Under the pieces are notes generated by a model, which was given only the letters and a program-made list of their open reading frames with translations, did not search any database and was not told where the DNA came from. From Hyphodiscus hymeniophilus (taxonomy: Eukaryota; Ascomycota; Leotiomycetes; Helotiales; Hyphodiscaceae): DNA of 64,000 nucleotides. Positions 1 to 10,889 of this stretch are shown here, in pieces. How positions within the stretch are numbered: position 1 is the first letter of the stretch; the number at the start of each line of letters is the position of its first letter. The stretch lies in assembly GCA_016508695.1 (NCBI GenBank), contig VNKQ01000005.1, positions 2,108,001 through 2,172,000 on the forward strand, written 5' to 3'. Position numbers and translations under genes: made by a program.

Positions 1-1842
1 GCACTTCATATCCTCTGATCAGCGGATCTGAGAACAGCCCCTCCCAGACGCTGGCCCGCATTCCCGTTTTTGGACAGTTCGCAAAGTTCCCAACAGATAT
101 CATGAGGTATTGGGTGAGGTTGTAGGTTGTCTCCTTTCGGCGCTCGGGGTGCTTTATACCCTGCTTCTGCGGCGACTGTCGTGGATGGGCCTGTACATAA
201 GAAGTCCTGGGCTGCGTCTAGAATAGCGGGAGTCACAGGTCCATGAAATTGTTATGAATGCAGAGCAAAAATGAAATAACATGATTGATACGGTTGTTTT
301 GTGAATGTCTCAAAATGGCAATTTCCGTTTGTGATAATTGCCTGCCCGACATGCTGGATATGTATGCATCCTCCAATGACTAGCGATGCTGCTACTGTCT
401 GCGAAACCACACATTGATGTCCGCAGATAGTTCAAGCTACACTAGGGATCATTTGCGTGGGTTCAATTGCGAGACTTCCTCCGAGACACGAACTGCACGT
501 CATAAGCGGCAAAGAAGGTCTGCTGCTGAGCTGCATGATTGAGGGTTCGATACATGTAAGGCATTGGGCGCGGGTTTCTTTTTTGCTTGGGGTCGTAGCC
601 ACTGATATCTAGTGATTGTGCATATCGGACATCTCTTCCTCGTCTGACGTATTCCCCTCGGACGGAGTGCCACTATCGAGAGGACCGTCTACGGTCTAAC
701 ACGAAAGCTTCCCTCACCAAGCGTCTCTACATCCTCTGATGCAGTAACTCCGAAGGATCTCCGGCGGTATTCCCGAGCTCCGGAAGCTGAGAAGGGAAAT
801 TCCTAAGAACTTGAAAAGGAAAATCCCACGATGGCAAGAAGGCTTCACAAGAGGGGGATAAACTATGTAACCCATTCTTAGCACTACTCAGGGCTGATTC
901 AGCAATGCCTAGTTTCAGCATGTGGGACAGTTTAATTGACCTCGCTTCCACTTGGAAATTCCGTAAGTGTCTGTGAATACCTTAGTTGCGGGTTGGCACT
1001 GGAATGGATAGACCCTCTGACACGAGGTATGGGTACACTTGAAGGCCGGCGCCAGAAGGCTATCGTCCGCAGCGGGCCGCAATGGAAGAAATGGCAGAAG
1101 GCTGCAAACTGAGCCTCTTCAGCCCTTTTCTTGTCATCTATTCCCATCTGTGTCAGCCTTACTCTGCAAAGTGCAAGGCTGGCTCTGGGTTGATAAGTCC
1201 TTACGAAGCATTGGACTGAAGCAGTGGAGGTAATTGCCCCCTTTGACGCTCGCTAAACTCCGCGCTAATAGTAGGGCGAATTGGTCGTCTGGTTCTCTTA
1301 CTGTATTAAAGAGGAGATTCTCAGCGACAGAAGTCTCCGAACTTTCGTCATCCTCCAACTTTTCCTTCCCACTTGGCAACTTTCGTGTTCTGTTGAACCT
1401 CAAATTGGCAACACAAGCTCAAGAGGCTGTTTGTCCATGATTGGTAGATTACAGGGTTGGTAGCAGCCAGAGACCAGCTATGTCACACTGCGCTGAGGTC
1501 TCCACTACGTCTCCAATGTTTCTGGGGGTTTTCCCATACTTAGACCCGTCACAAAGCTATGCTTAGGCGATTTGAACCTATTTTGTCGACGCTCAAGGAT
1601 CGATAGATTCAACGAGAAGAAATCTCTTCTGAATCTGTGGCACCTGAAGGTATCGTGGTCGGCCAATGCTTCCAAGTCTGGCTGCATTGGGACACGCCTG
1701 ACACTTCTGCTAGGCCGATATCAAGCGCTATTTGAACACCGTTACCATGGTGTTCAGTCCATTTCATCCTCCACTACAACTCATGCCTCTTCATCCTACA
1801 AGTCCTGTTTGAGATATAAAACCTCACATCGTCCTTCAGCAA
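1..1842. other. Intergenic / no supported gene
   Basis: I see no convincing gene here. A 76-codon open stretch on the minus strand at 6-236 begins with GTG, matches no family I know and touches the window edge, so an exon of a gene lying further left cannot be excluded. Short ORFs at 1039-1440 overlap one another on both strands and look random. The last part is the promoter and 5' leader of the inositol oxygenase gene. Confidence 0.5.
1815..1820 (+). promoter_or_regulatory. TATA-like element of the inositol oxygenase gene
   Basis: A TATAAA hexamer lies about 90 bp upstream of the preferred ATG at 1906, at a normal core-promoter distance for a fungal gene with a short leader. An in-frame ATG at 1843 is only 23 bp downstream of it, which favours 1906 as the main start. 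Confidence 0.45.
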
Positions 1843-1905
1843 GTGGCCTCGGGTCAAATCAAACACCTCAAAGACTTTCCCTTTTATCCTCATCAATCTT
1901 TCGCA

Positions 1906-2889
1906 ATGGCACCATCAGCTATCGAGCCATTCTACAGTGACCGAGATGGTCTCGCCCTGGAGGACCTCTCAGACGACATCGACGCAGTCAATGTCCTCAA
2001 GGACCAGTTAAAGAAAGAGAAAGCCATGCACGAAAAGTCGGAATTTGACGCCGAGAAAGACAAGACCCAATTCCGCCAATACGAAGAAGCATGCGACCGA
2101 GTAAAGAACTTTTATCGAGAACAACACGAGAAGCAGAGCGTCGCCTACAATCTCAAAGCCCGCAATGATTTCAAATTCAAGTCGAGGGCGTCAATGACCA
2201 TCTGGGAGGCAATGGAGAAACTCAACACGCTCATTGACGAGTCTGACCCCGATACCTCACTGTCACAAATAGAACACCTTCTGCAATCTGCAGAGGCGAT
2301 CAGGAGAGATGGCAAGCCAAGATGGATGCAATTGACCGGCCTGATTCATGATCTAGGAAAGCTACTCTTCTTTTATGGTGCAGAGGGACAGTGGGATGTT
2401 GTCGGTGATACATTTCCCGTCGGTTGTGCCTTTGACAAAAGAATCATTTACCCCGATACCTTCAATGGTAACCCTGATCACGATCACGATATTTACGGCA
2501 CCAAGTATGGCATTTACACACCTGGCTGCGGCATGGATAATATCATGCTCTCTTGGGGCCATGACGAATATCTTTATCACATTGTCAAGGACCAATCGAC
2601 ATTACCCGCTGAGGCTCTCGCCATGATCCGATATCACTCATTCTACCCTTGGCACTCGGCTAGTGCCTACATGGAGTTCATGGATGAGCATGATCACAAG
2701 ATGTTAGAGGCTGTGAGAGCATTCAACCCTTATGATCTGTACAGCAAGAGTGATGATGTTCCAAGTGTGGAAGTCCTAAAGGTAAGCCTATCTTGATGCA
2801 TCCAGAAAGCTCGTTGCTGACTTGAGTCGTAGCCATACTACCTCGAACTCATCGACGAATTCTTCCCAAACAAGGTTATCAAGTGGTAG
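1906..2889 (+). CDS. MIOX: myo-inositol oxygenase (MIOX), two exons
   Basis: Exons 1906-2781 and 2833-2889 give 310 aa. The enzyme is a cytosolic di-iron oxygenase that opens myo-inositol to D-glucuronate. The MIOX ligands are all visible: the HLLQ histidine (about residue 122), the HD pair in GLIHDLGK (about 146), a histidine in WGHDEYLYHI, one in RYHSFYPWHS, and the late Asp of MDEHDHK. The C-terminus ends in the family-typical hydrophobic/Trp tail, which is supplied only after splicing the 51-nt intron. An in-frame ATG at 1843 would add 21 residues; 1906 is preferred because family similarity starts after it. Two sugar-acid-type dehydrogenases lie 2.6-6 kb downstream, suggesting a glucuronate catabolic island. 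Family assignment is firm; the pathway role is inference. Confidence 0.93.
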
Positions 2890-3596
2890 GTGAGCGAATC
2901 ATATTTCAAGGAAGAGGTTATACAAGCGTCGATACCCGTCTCTTTTTGAAGAAGATAGAGTCAGAATTTTGCATATAAGCACACATTTTTAGGTCTTTCT
3001 GCTCATGTCTCGTCTGATCATTCTGCGGCCGATTATTCTGCCCAAGCGTGGCCACTCACTTGGTGATATGAAGACATTTGAACAGAAATCATATTGACCG
3101 CAGCGAAATATCTCATTCTAAAGACGTCTCTAGTTGCATTCGCAATACAGAATAGGTTATAGATTATCAGGAGTTATTTGACCTCCTAATGACATTACTT
3201 AGACAGCTACGTTCTTGTCGAATGAGACAGAACTATAGAACAAAGTTGTTCTTGTTTGCATGAGCTTGTTTCTTCCTGGAAGCTGCTATTATGAGTCTCT
3301 GTTATAGTAAGGCTTGTATGTAAGGGCTATGGAGGTACAACTTCAACACTTCTGCTCGCACCATCGAAGGACTGACCATAATAGTGAAGCCTCACGTCCC
3401 TCCAAGGAAGCGCTCTGTCTCACTGCTAGATTCGGCAAAAACAAACGCTGGACACAATTCTCAGTTTCCTGACAGTCATGGGGATATCAAGCACCGTCAG
3501 AGTGTAATAGAGTGTAGTTGCATCATTTTCCCCGAGTATGGATGCTGGTCTAATCCTATCCGCGTCACAACTACCAAATTATACTTGTGCCCAGTC
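2890..3596. other. Intergenic, tail-to-tail
   Basis: This 0.7-kb stretch separates the converging inositol oxygenase and F-box-like genes. It holds presumed 3' UTRs. I see no ORF with coding character, no repeat and no RNA gene. Confidence 0.6.
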
Positions 3597-4555
3597 TTAT
3601 AGCAACGACCCTTCGAAGACAATCCTCTCTTTGTGCGCCCTTGAGTCCCAAGCCTCAGCGCTTAACGAGAAACGGTCACCATCATCGACCATCTGAAGAC
3701 ATCCAGGCACTTTGTCAAACAAACTCTCCCTATTGACTACTTCTGACCAGTCCATCTCACCATCACGTTCAAGAAAGAACCTCACAATTTCAAAATCCAT
3801 CCGACGATCACCACCGGGACCAACCAAGACAAGACTCGGCTGGCCATACCTGGCATAGTAGCCAACCCGGCCAACCCGTGCACCCAAAATACTTGCCATA
3901 TCCATCCACTTCGACTCGGTGCGTTCCCTACGGCGATTCGCGTTTTTCCTGTTCCTCCGTAACCTGTTCAAAAGAGGCATGCGGATGGAGACTCTCTTCA
4001 AATGCCTGAATCCCACCAACCATTTTGGAAAGCTTGTCATGAAATCGACCAATTTTTCCAGCTCGTCGGCATCACCCGGGTTGGCAACGTAACTTAGACT
4101 GAGTTCTGCGACATTCGGCATGAACGAACAAGCTCTTACGACGGTGTCCGGTTTGAGGAGACGTAGTTGGTCTATCGATTTCGTCGGGTAGCGCACTGGA
4201 TCAGCATAGTAGGTCCTTTGATTGATATAAGTATCAAGCTGTGAAGGGATTGAAAAGCTTGTTGGAAAGGTACTCACTCCAAGCCAATACCCAGCCTTGT
4301 AATCGCACCCAACAGATGAGCGTCGACTTCGGGCAGTTTCCAGTCATTTACCCGTCCCAGAAAAGAGACGCTGATCCTGTGAATATGGAACAAAGCGTGG
4401 TCGAATGCCCTGCTTGTTCTTGGGAGGACCTCCAAGATCGTCCTATCTTGAGGTAGGATGCCGTAGTCAAATATAAGTTGTCGCACTTCGGCAGGGAGGG
4501 AATCGAGTCTTTCAGCCAAGCCTGTCATATTTGTATTGAATGTTTGTATAATCAA
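3597..4555 (-). CDS. F-box-like hypothetical protein
   Basis: Two exons on the minus strand, 4278-4555 and 3597-4215, joined by a 62-nt GT-AG intron, give 298 aa. Residues 12-45 (LDSLPAEVRQLIFDYG and following) look like a degenerate F-box, and the middle (SFMPNVAELSLSY, FRHLKRVSIRM) resembles the leucine-rich strand pattern that often follows F-boxes in fungi. A basic block of Arg/Asn/Lys lies near residues 186-198. The acceptor was chosen by phase; a closer CAG acceptor does not keep the frame. Fungal F-box proteins usually recruit substrates to SCF ubiquitin ligases, but that is inference because the motif is weak. It lies between carbohydrate genes without obvious relation. Confidence 0.6.
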
Positions 4556-5455
4556 GGAAGAGTTGCGAGGATCACGAGTCTGTTTTTAATCGTACAGTCA
4601 AATGAGGAAAGAGCGACCAACTGTTAGCTGCCACTTCGAAGCGATCATCTGAATCAAATTGATTGATATTTGAGTCGCTGAAGGAGCTATCGACAGTAAA
4701 ATACTATGATGGAGAGACTCCTCAACACACTATCGAAGATATCAAGAGAGACTCCAGCCTCTGTGCCCTTCGTTATGTTTCAAGCATATCGAGATCCTGA
4801 CATTCACTTGGTCATTGATTGCCTTGTTTGACGGGTCATCTATCGTGTTGCCAGATCTACTTTTCCAAATTTACCACTACTGGTTGATAGGTATTTGAGC
4901 GTAAACAGGACATAGTGTACGTCATGGTCAGATTGCTATCGCGAGCAGGAGGCTGATTTCAAGGCGCAGACCCTTCAGGAAGCACACACTCGCTGAAAGC
5001 TTCCACGCGGCACAGGGTTTTTCCGTATTTTGAAAGTTGTACCTCTTCTAGTCTCCACACGCTGGTTTTGATGTTAATGCAAATAGAAGCTCACTCCTCA
5101 ACGTGAAGGAAGAGAAAATTCTATCGACCTCTTCCAAGCCTCATCGAAATCCAATCTAGCTGTACGACTACCTTTGTCTATCCCAACACACAAACATATG
5201 CATCATCCAACGGATACTTGCGCTGCAGCCAGGAAAGTGTGAGTTTCGTCAGGAAATAAGCTCTACCCCATATATTTATATGCATACTACAGTCACGGCA
5301 TGTTCTATTCCAGAGAAACTCAAAGAATCAGATTTGCGAGCAGAGAAAAAACACATAGGCTAGTGGAGTCAGGAAGCAAGCACTTTTTCAAATCCATTAT
5401 ACAGACCTTCAACATCGTGCGATCTGAATTGGCTCGAATGTAACAACCGGTCGTT
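4556..5455. other. Intergenic
   Basis: About 0.9 kb between the F-box-like gene promoter and the 3' end of the dehydrogenase gene, both on the minus strand. No coding stretch, repeat or RNA gene is apparent. Confidence 0.6.
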
Positions 5456-6769
5456 CTAAGTCTCAACCACAACCTTGAGAACAAGCTTCCCTTCGTCGTC
5501 CTTTACCCTACCAGCCATAGCAAATGCCATTGGAATATCGTCCAACCCAGTATATCTCTGTGTTATCAACTTCGTGAGATCAGGTAGTAGAGGACTTCCG
5601 CTCGAGACAATCTTGATTGCCTCTTCATACGTATTTGCATATCTGAAGACCCCGACCAGGTCCACTTCTCTCAGAGCAGCTGCCGAGATTGGAAGAGTCT
5701 GGATGGGACTCCCCATCCCAATCAACATGATCTTCCCACCCGGTCTCGTCGACTATGTTGGATAAGTACCGTAAAGGAGGGACCGTCGCAAGGAAAAACT
5801 CACATATATTGCAGCTTGCAAACAGCTCTCAACCCCGGTGCACTCGAAAACCGCATCCACCTCTCCAACTCCACTCACGCTCTTCGCCATCTCCGCGACC
5901 TCCTTGGCGAAGGCCAGTTTCTCTTGAATCTCAGTATATCTCTTCATCGGCACCACGATCTTCGCGTCCGCAAACTGGTTCTGCACAGCGAAGTCCACTC
6001 GATCCGCTTGGATGTCGGCGATCACAACCGTTTTGGCACCGGAGTACTTGGACATCGCCGCACACAGCAGTCCGACAGCCCCGGCCCCGAAAATTAGCAC
6101 CGTACTGCCGGGCTTGAGAGCAGCTCTACGTGATCCATGGATTGCCACACCCAGCGGCTCGAGGATCGCACCCAGACCTTGCGATACGTTTTCCGGTAGT
6201 CTTCATCTTGTCAGAAAACGACGCCGGTGAAAAAGAGCTCAGCCATAAAACGAGGACTTACTTGTGACAATAATCAGCAGGGTGATTGATCCTCTCCTGC
6301 AACGTCCCTTGGAAATGCGGAAAGCTCTTTGCCGAACTCCTAAACCTCAACGTCTTGCAGATGTTATACCTCCCCTCTTTGCACAGCTCACACTCTAGAC
6401 ATGGTAGTCCCACTTCCAGAGCTACCCTATCTCCGACCTTGAGATTGGTGACTTCTGAGCCGACGGCGGTCACGATACCGGAGGACTCGTGACCTAGTGT
6501 TAGAGGTTCTTGCACGATGATATCGCCATTACGGTAATGGTTGTAGTAATGGAGATCCGAACCGCAGAGACCGGTTGCTTGGACTGCGACTTGGACTTCT
6601 GATGGCGATGGGAGAGGGAGTGGGCGGGTTTCCTGGGCCATTAATTCTCTCTTCCTGAAACGGGATATGAACTTACGATCTTCAACTCCTTCACCCCGTG
6701 TAAGACAGATGCTTTGACTTCGGAACTGGGCTTTACCCTGTTCTGAGTGATTGGGGTCTCGGTTGTCAT
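5456..6769 (-). CDS. Zn-dependent polyol/sugar-acid dehydrogenase (sorbitol/xylitol/L-idonate DH family)
   Basis: Four exons on the minus strand (6677-6769, 6262-6632, 5804-6200, 5456-5752) give 385 aa. It is a medium-chain dehydrogenase: catalytic zinc region with CGSDLHYY and the GHE motif, structural zinc cysteines in the C-x2-C-x2-C-x7-C pattern (CLECELCKEGRYNIC), Rossmann motif GAGAVG followed by an acidic ADIQADR end of beta-2, which favours NAD over NADP. The start at 6769 gives the family-typical VKASVLHG opening; an internal ATG at 6641 lies in the first intron. Known relatives oxidise xylitol, sorbitol, L-arabitol or L-idonate. It is divergent from a KduD-like SDR and near inositol oxygenase, so an L-idonate/polyol step of glucuronate use is plausible; the exact substrate is inference. 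Confidence 0.9.
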
Positions 6770-6948
6770 TTTGGTCTCCAAATAACTAACTCATTCAACA
6801 AGTCGTTGCTGGCTATGTGTATGTCTCACTATTCAAGTTGAAACTCCTGGTGCTCTTCATGACCGGGTGACTTTGTTGTTTTCGGTGTATGACGGCACCA
6901 GACGGTAAACAAGAAAGCTGCGTAGAACGATTCTCAGTGGACGAATTA

Positions 6949-6970
6949 CCCCGCCAGGCAACGACCCCGC
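6949..6970. promoter_or_regulatory. Paired CreA/CRE1-type sites in the divergent promoter
   Basis: CCCCGC occurs at 6949-6954 and again at 6965-6970, 16 bp apart in the same orientation. It is the complement of the fungal carbon-repressor consensus SYGGRG. Closely paired sites are the arrangement usually needed for CreA function. They lie between the dehydrogenase start (6769, minus) and the SDR start (7149, plus), so both genes could be repressed by glucose. Motif match only. Confidence 0.4.
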
Positions 6971-7148
6971 TATCGGCAGCGGGATGAAACCCCTGAAATA
7001 ATCCAAATTGGGCAAATCTGAACGACGCCATCGGCCCGTGTCGGTCCAGCAATAACCGTCAGCCCTGATCATTGTCACAAATTCAGAGAGAGACATCAAC
7101 CAACTCTTCCATCGTACGTGAAGCTATTCACAATACCCAATTACAATC

Positions 7149-8053
7149 ATGACAACAGCAACAGCAAAACTGTTCTCCCTGGAAGGCCAAACAGCCTTAG
7201 TGACGGGAGGAACGAGGGGCATTGGCCAAGCGGCGGCAGTTGCGTTGGCTGAAGCGGGAGCAGATGTTATTCTGATACAGGTGTACCTCTCCCGTTAAGT
7301 CCAAAACCACCGCAAGAGGGCTAATCGTAATGCGTAGCGCGATCGCTCACAAAACACCACCCTGAAAGCCATTGAGGCAGTTGGAAGAAAAGCAATCGTC
7401 TACACTGCCGATTTAGCATCGCAAGAGGCCGTCGCAGCCCTCGTGCCTGCGATTCTAAAGGATGGGCATAAGATCCATATCTTGGTCAACTGTGCGGGGA
7501 TTCAGAGACGGCATCCCAGCGCCGAGTTCCCGGACAACGATTGGAACGAGGTGAGTGTGATCGGGCCGGGAAAGGGATGTAAGAAATGAGCTGATAAGAA
7601 ACGAAGGTCATACAAGTAAACCTCAACTCGGTCTTCGCGCTGTGCCGCGACGTAGGTGCACACATGCTTACGCTCGACCCCTCGCCTGCCACTGGCCGCC
7701 GAGGCAGTATCGTCAACTTTGCCTCTCTGCTCTCCTTCCAAGGCGGGCTCACGGTCCCCGCATACGCAGCGTCGAAAGGTGCTGTTGCGCAGCTCACAAA
7801 GGCCTTGTCGAATGAGTGGACGAGTAAAGGGATCACGGTCAATGCCATCGCGCCGGGCTATATCGAGACGGAGATGAATACTGCGCTCCTGGCGAACGCG
7901 GAGAGGCTGAGGAGTATCAGCGAGAGGATACCGGCGGGGAGGTGGGGTGTTCCGGAGGATTTCAAGGGGAGTGTGGTGTTCTTGGCGGGTAAGGCGAGTG
8001 CGTATGTTAGTGGCCATGTTTTGGTTGTTGATGGAGGCTGGATGGGGAGGTGA
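7149..8053 (+). CDS. SDR, KduD-like (2-deoxy-D-gluconate 3-DH / 5-keto-gluconate reductase type)
   Basis: Three exons (7149-7280, 7338-7550, 7607-8053) give 263 aa. It is a classical short-chain dehydrogenase: nucleotide motif TGGTRGIG near residue 19, NCAG strand, active-site Ser and YxxxK in YAASK. The C-terminal part, NAIAPGYIETEMN through RIPAGRWGVPED to VDGGW, is very like bacterial KduD and its fungal relatives, which handle 2-deoxy-, 3-keto- or 5-keto-gluconate. It shares a 379-bp promoter with a zinc polyol/idonate-type dehydrogenase on the other strand. A 5-keto-gluconate reductase role fits the fungal glucuronate pathway. The SDR assignment is firm; the substrate is inferred. Confidence 0.9.
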
Positions 8054-9065
8054 GGATAGCATAGGCTTGAGGGAACAACAGAAAGTTGCTGGTTCTGCTT
8101 AGTGCCCTCAGAATTAGTAGGCTGATACTGGTTCTGCTCCGGCTCTGATCGATCTCTTTCACCACTAGTTTCTATGGCCTTTACTTTCACTAATCTCGGT
8201 CTATAGATCAATGGTCATCCAAACCCTCTAGCAAGCCCCGCTGTTATTGTAGTTCAACCATCTATGACTGTTGTCTCAGTACTCCCGTAATCATTGCTTT
8301 TCAAACATGCTGACCATATCTACACTTGTTATCACAAAAACAACACGTGCTATCCATTAGGTTCTGGAATTCGGTGCCTAAAAGCCGCCTGGATAAGGTG
8401 TGTGCCTCCATTGACTAGTCCCTCACAAACGGTAGGTGACCACAGATTCATATTTTGCTCCTTTCTTTGCCAAGTATTGTATATCGTATCAAAATTCCAG
8501 AGGGAGTCACAGCATTAACGCTCTGCATGAACGACTTCTCCCACTCTGACGTATCGAAAACCACTAGGCGTGACTTCTTGAGTCGGTCACTGGCTGACTG
8601 CCAATCGAGGGACAGAGTTGTAGTATTTGTATGAAGAATTCAAGGTATTGTTTCGCATGACTAGACAGAGCTTCGCCTATGAAAAAATCAGCAGTTGGTC
8701 TTCTTGTGTGTCTTGGCAGTAAGTGCTCCTGAGCTAAGAGCATATCGGTTTGAGGCTCTGACCTCCTGTCTTTCTAGATCGGGGGATTTAAAATATGGCC
8801 AGGTAGTGAATAACAAATCACCCTTTCAGAGAATTGAATGAGCTCTTAGCTTCCAAATTGCCACGAAGTTGTACAAAATGGGTTTTGTTATCGAGACTAT
8901 GGCGTACGTTGTTCGAGGAAGTGCTTCTCTGGAGGAAATCGATGGATGAAAGCAGAGCACCACCTTGATCTGCGTAATCTGTTAACAGTTTTCTGGGAAA
9001 ATACAAAGACCGAAATCTGCCCAACAACAACAGCTTGTTTCATCGCTTTCTCTTAGGACCCTGCT
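8054..9065. other. Intergenic
   Basis: About 1 kb after the SDR gene with only short overlapping ORFs on both strands and no recognisable motif. It leads into the 103-bp tandem repeat. Confidence 0.55.
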
Positions 9066-9360
9066 GACTATCCTCATCTTCAAGCTTCTATATGGAGAGG
9101 AAAAGGTAGCAGCGTCTTTGTTCGAACCATCTCATAAGCGAGACACCTCAGGGGTAAGGCGTTACACCGACTATCCTCATCTTCAAGCGTCTATATGGAG
9201 AGGAAAAGGGAGCAGCGTCCTTGTTCGAAGTATCTTATAAGCGAGACACCTCAGGGGCAAGGCGGTACACCGACTATCCTCATCTTCAAGCGTCTATATG
9301 GAGAGGAAAAGAGAGCAGCGTCCTTGTCCGAACCATATCATAAGCGAGACATTTCAGGGG
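9066..9360. repeat. 103-bp tandem repeat, about 2.9 copies
   Basis: Three head-to-tail copies start at 9066, 9169 and 9272, each opening with GACTATCCTCATCTTCAAG. The spacing is exactly 103 bp both times; the third copy stops after about 89 bp. Copies differ by scattered substitutions only. The period is not a multiple of three and no ORF crosses it. It ends about 340 bp upstream of the hypothetical gene at 9703, so it is a minisatellite within or near that promoter. Confidence 0.93.
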
Positions 9361-9702
9361 GTTTTCTTTGAGTTCTTCAAACTATAACAAGGCCTTACAA
9401 ACTTTACTTCCTTCCTGCAGATGTCTTCAAATTCCTCTCCTTATTGGATCGTAAGTCCATGCGGTGCTTAGTCGTCGCCGAGACAAATTCACACCAATAT
9501 CACGAAGAGGAAGTGCGCCAACCAACCAAAACAAACAGAATTTCCCTCTGATTGTTTACACTCCTAGATCGCGTACTAAATCTCCTCACTTGATTCTCTT
9601 CACTTGATTCTCTTCATCCTTGAGATACCATTGCAAATTTTGCCTTCCTGGAATAGCATCATCTAAAACACCACGCAAGATATCAACTCCACATTAGCCA
9701 AC

Positions 9703-10889
9703 ATGTCTTCGAACGCAAATGTTGGCGAAGAGCGTAAGTACCACTTTCCAAGAGCTTCTCTTGACTCCTCACTTGTGTGGTCAACTTGCTGATACTAGAA
9801 CTCGTAGTCCCAGGTCCTGGTCCTGCTCAAGGCTTGTGTAAGTACCGGATCGACGATTCGACGACACGTACCATCACGTCTCTTTCAAAAGCTTGCTGAT
9901 ACTTGTTTTCGCAGCTGCTCAGACTGGTGTACTTGGTCCACAGGTTGTTGGTCCACAAGTTGCTACTTCCCAAGTCGCTGTTCCTGGTCCACATTACTTC
10001 TTGGCTGCTGGCCAATATGATATCGTTGCTGCCGAGAACCAGGAGAATGATTCTGACACTCAAGCTGCTACTCCTATTGCTCAGGCCTTCGCTCTTCGTC
10101 AACTTTCTCGGTATGTCAGTCATGCTCCTGGCCAATACCAGATCATTGCTGCCAATGCTCAAGCCATTGGTACTCGCACTCAAGCTACTGCACGTCGTAC
10201 TGAGCCTCTCGCTCTTATTCCAATTGCTCCGCACGGTAATCAAGCTCGTGGTCACTATCAGATCATTGCTCCTGATGCCAAAGCCAAACACCCTGACAAT
10301 CAAGCTGGTGATCCTGGCTTGCAAGGTCCCGACCAAGATAAAGTTTGTCCCCTCCACGATCCTGCATTTCTAGAACTTACAAGTCCTGACTATTTCCAAG
10401 AACAAGTACGCCCTCACCAGAACTGGACGTGTTTTGTTCAACACCCGACTCATCAAGAATGACTTCCACAGAACACACTACAATTGGTTTACTATCAATG
10501 CCGAGGAGGGACTTTCAGAGTTCGTCTCTCTGCATGCTAATCCAGTGGGCCCGGAGGATGATGCTAACCCAGTGGACCCGGAGGATGAGGTGGACCCAGA
10601 GGATGAGGAGCAACACATCGACTCGACGTTTGAGACCGAGATCAAGCGTATGGCAGACTTAGAGCGTAGCATGGTTCCCGAACAGCACGAACACGCTGAC
10701 GCAACGAGCGCCCAGGAACGTATTGATTTCTGGAAGAATAGAGAGGCGGAGGATATGTGGGAACGCCGAAAGACCATGAAGTATCCGGAGGTTGGAGACA
10801 ATTGGTGGGACGACGAGGAGGATGAGTGTATGGATTGTAGGTATTGGGGAAGCCCAAAATTCCTCTACCTGAACCTTTCCCAGGAGTAG
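9703..10889 (+). CDS. Hypothetical protein with internal repeats and acidic C-terminus
   Basis: Not recognised. Four exons (9703-9733, 9799-9837, 9915-10405, 10458-10889) give 330 aa with consistent phases; two are tiny, so the 5' model is less certain. The first half is Ala/Gln/Pro-rich and contains three related units, GQYDIVAAENQ, GQYQIIAANAQ and GHYQIIAPDAK, each followed by an Ala/Thr-rich stretch, plus GPQVVGPQVATSQVAVPGP near the start. The second half is acidic (repeated NPV-PEDD type units, DDEEDE). No signal peptide, membrane segment or dibasic processing site is seen. The family looks lineage-specific. The 3' end could extend if the last codons hide another intron. Confidence 0.55.

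Noticed and set aside
6..236. 76-codon minus-strand ORF at the window edge
   Set aside because: It opens with GTG, has no family resemblance and no splice context I can verify from the truncated sequence.
543..560. GGGTTCGATAC, resembling a tRNA B box
   Set aside because: No matching A box, acceptor stem or anticodon arm could be found around it.
1039..1463. Cluster of overlapping ORFs on both strands
   Set aside because: Several frames are open at once with no motif; typical of chance in this composition.
9703..10889. Possible RiPP precursor (repeats) for the UstYa-like enzymes
   Set aside because: No signal peptide, no Lys-Arg-bounded repeated core, and it lies over 30 kb from the UstYa-like genes.
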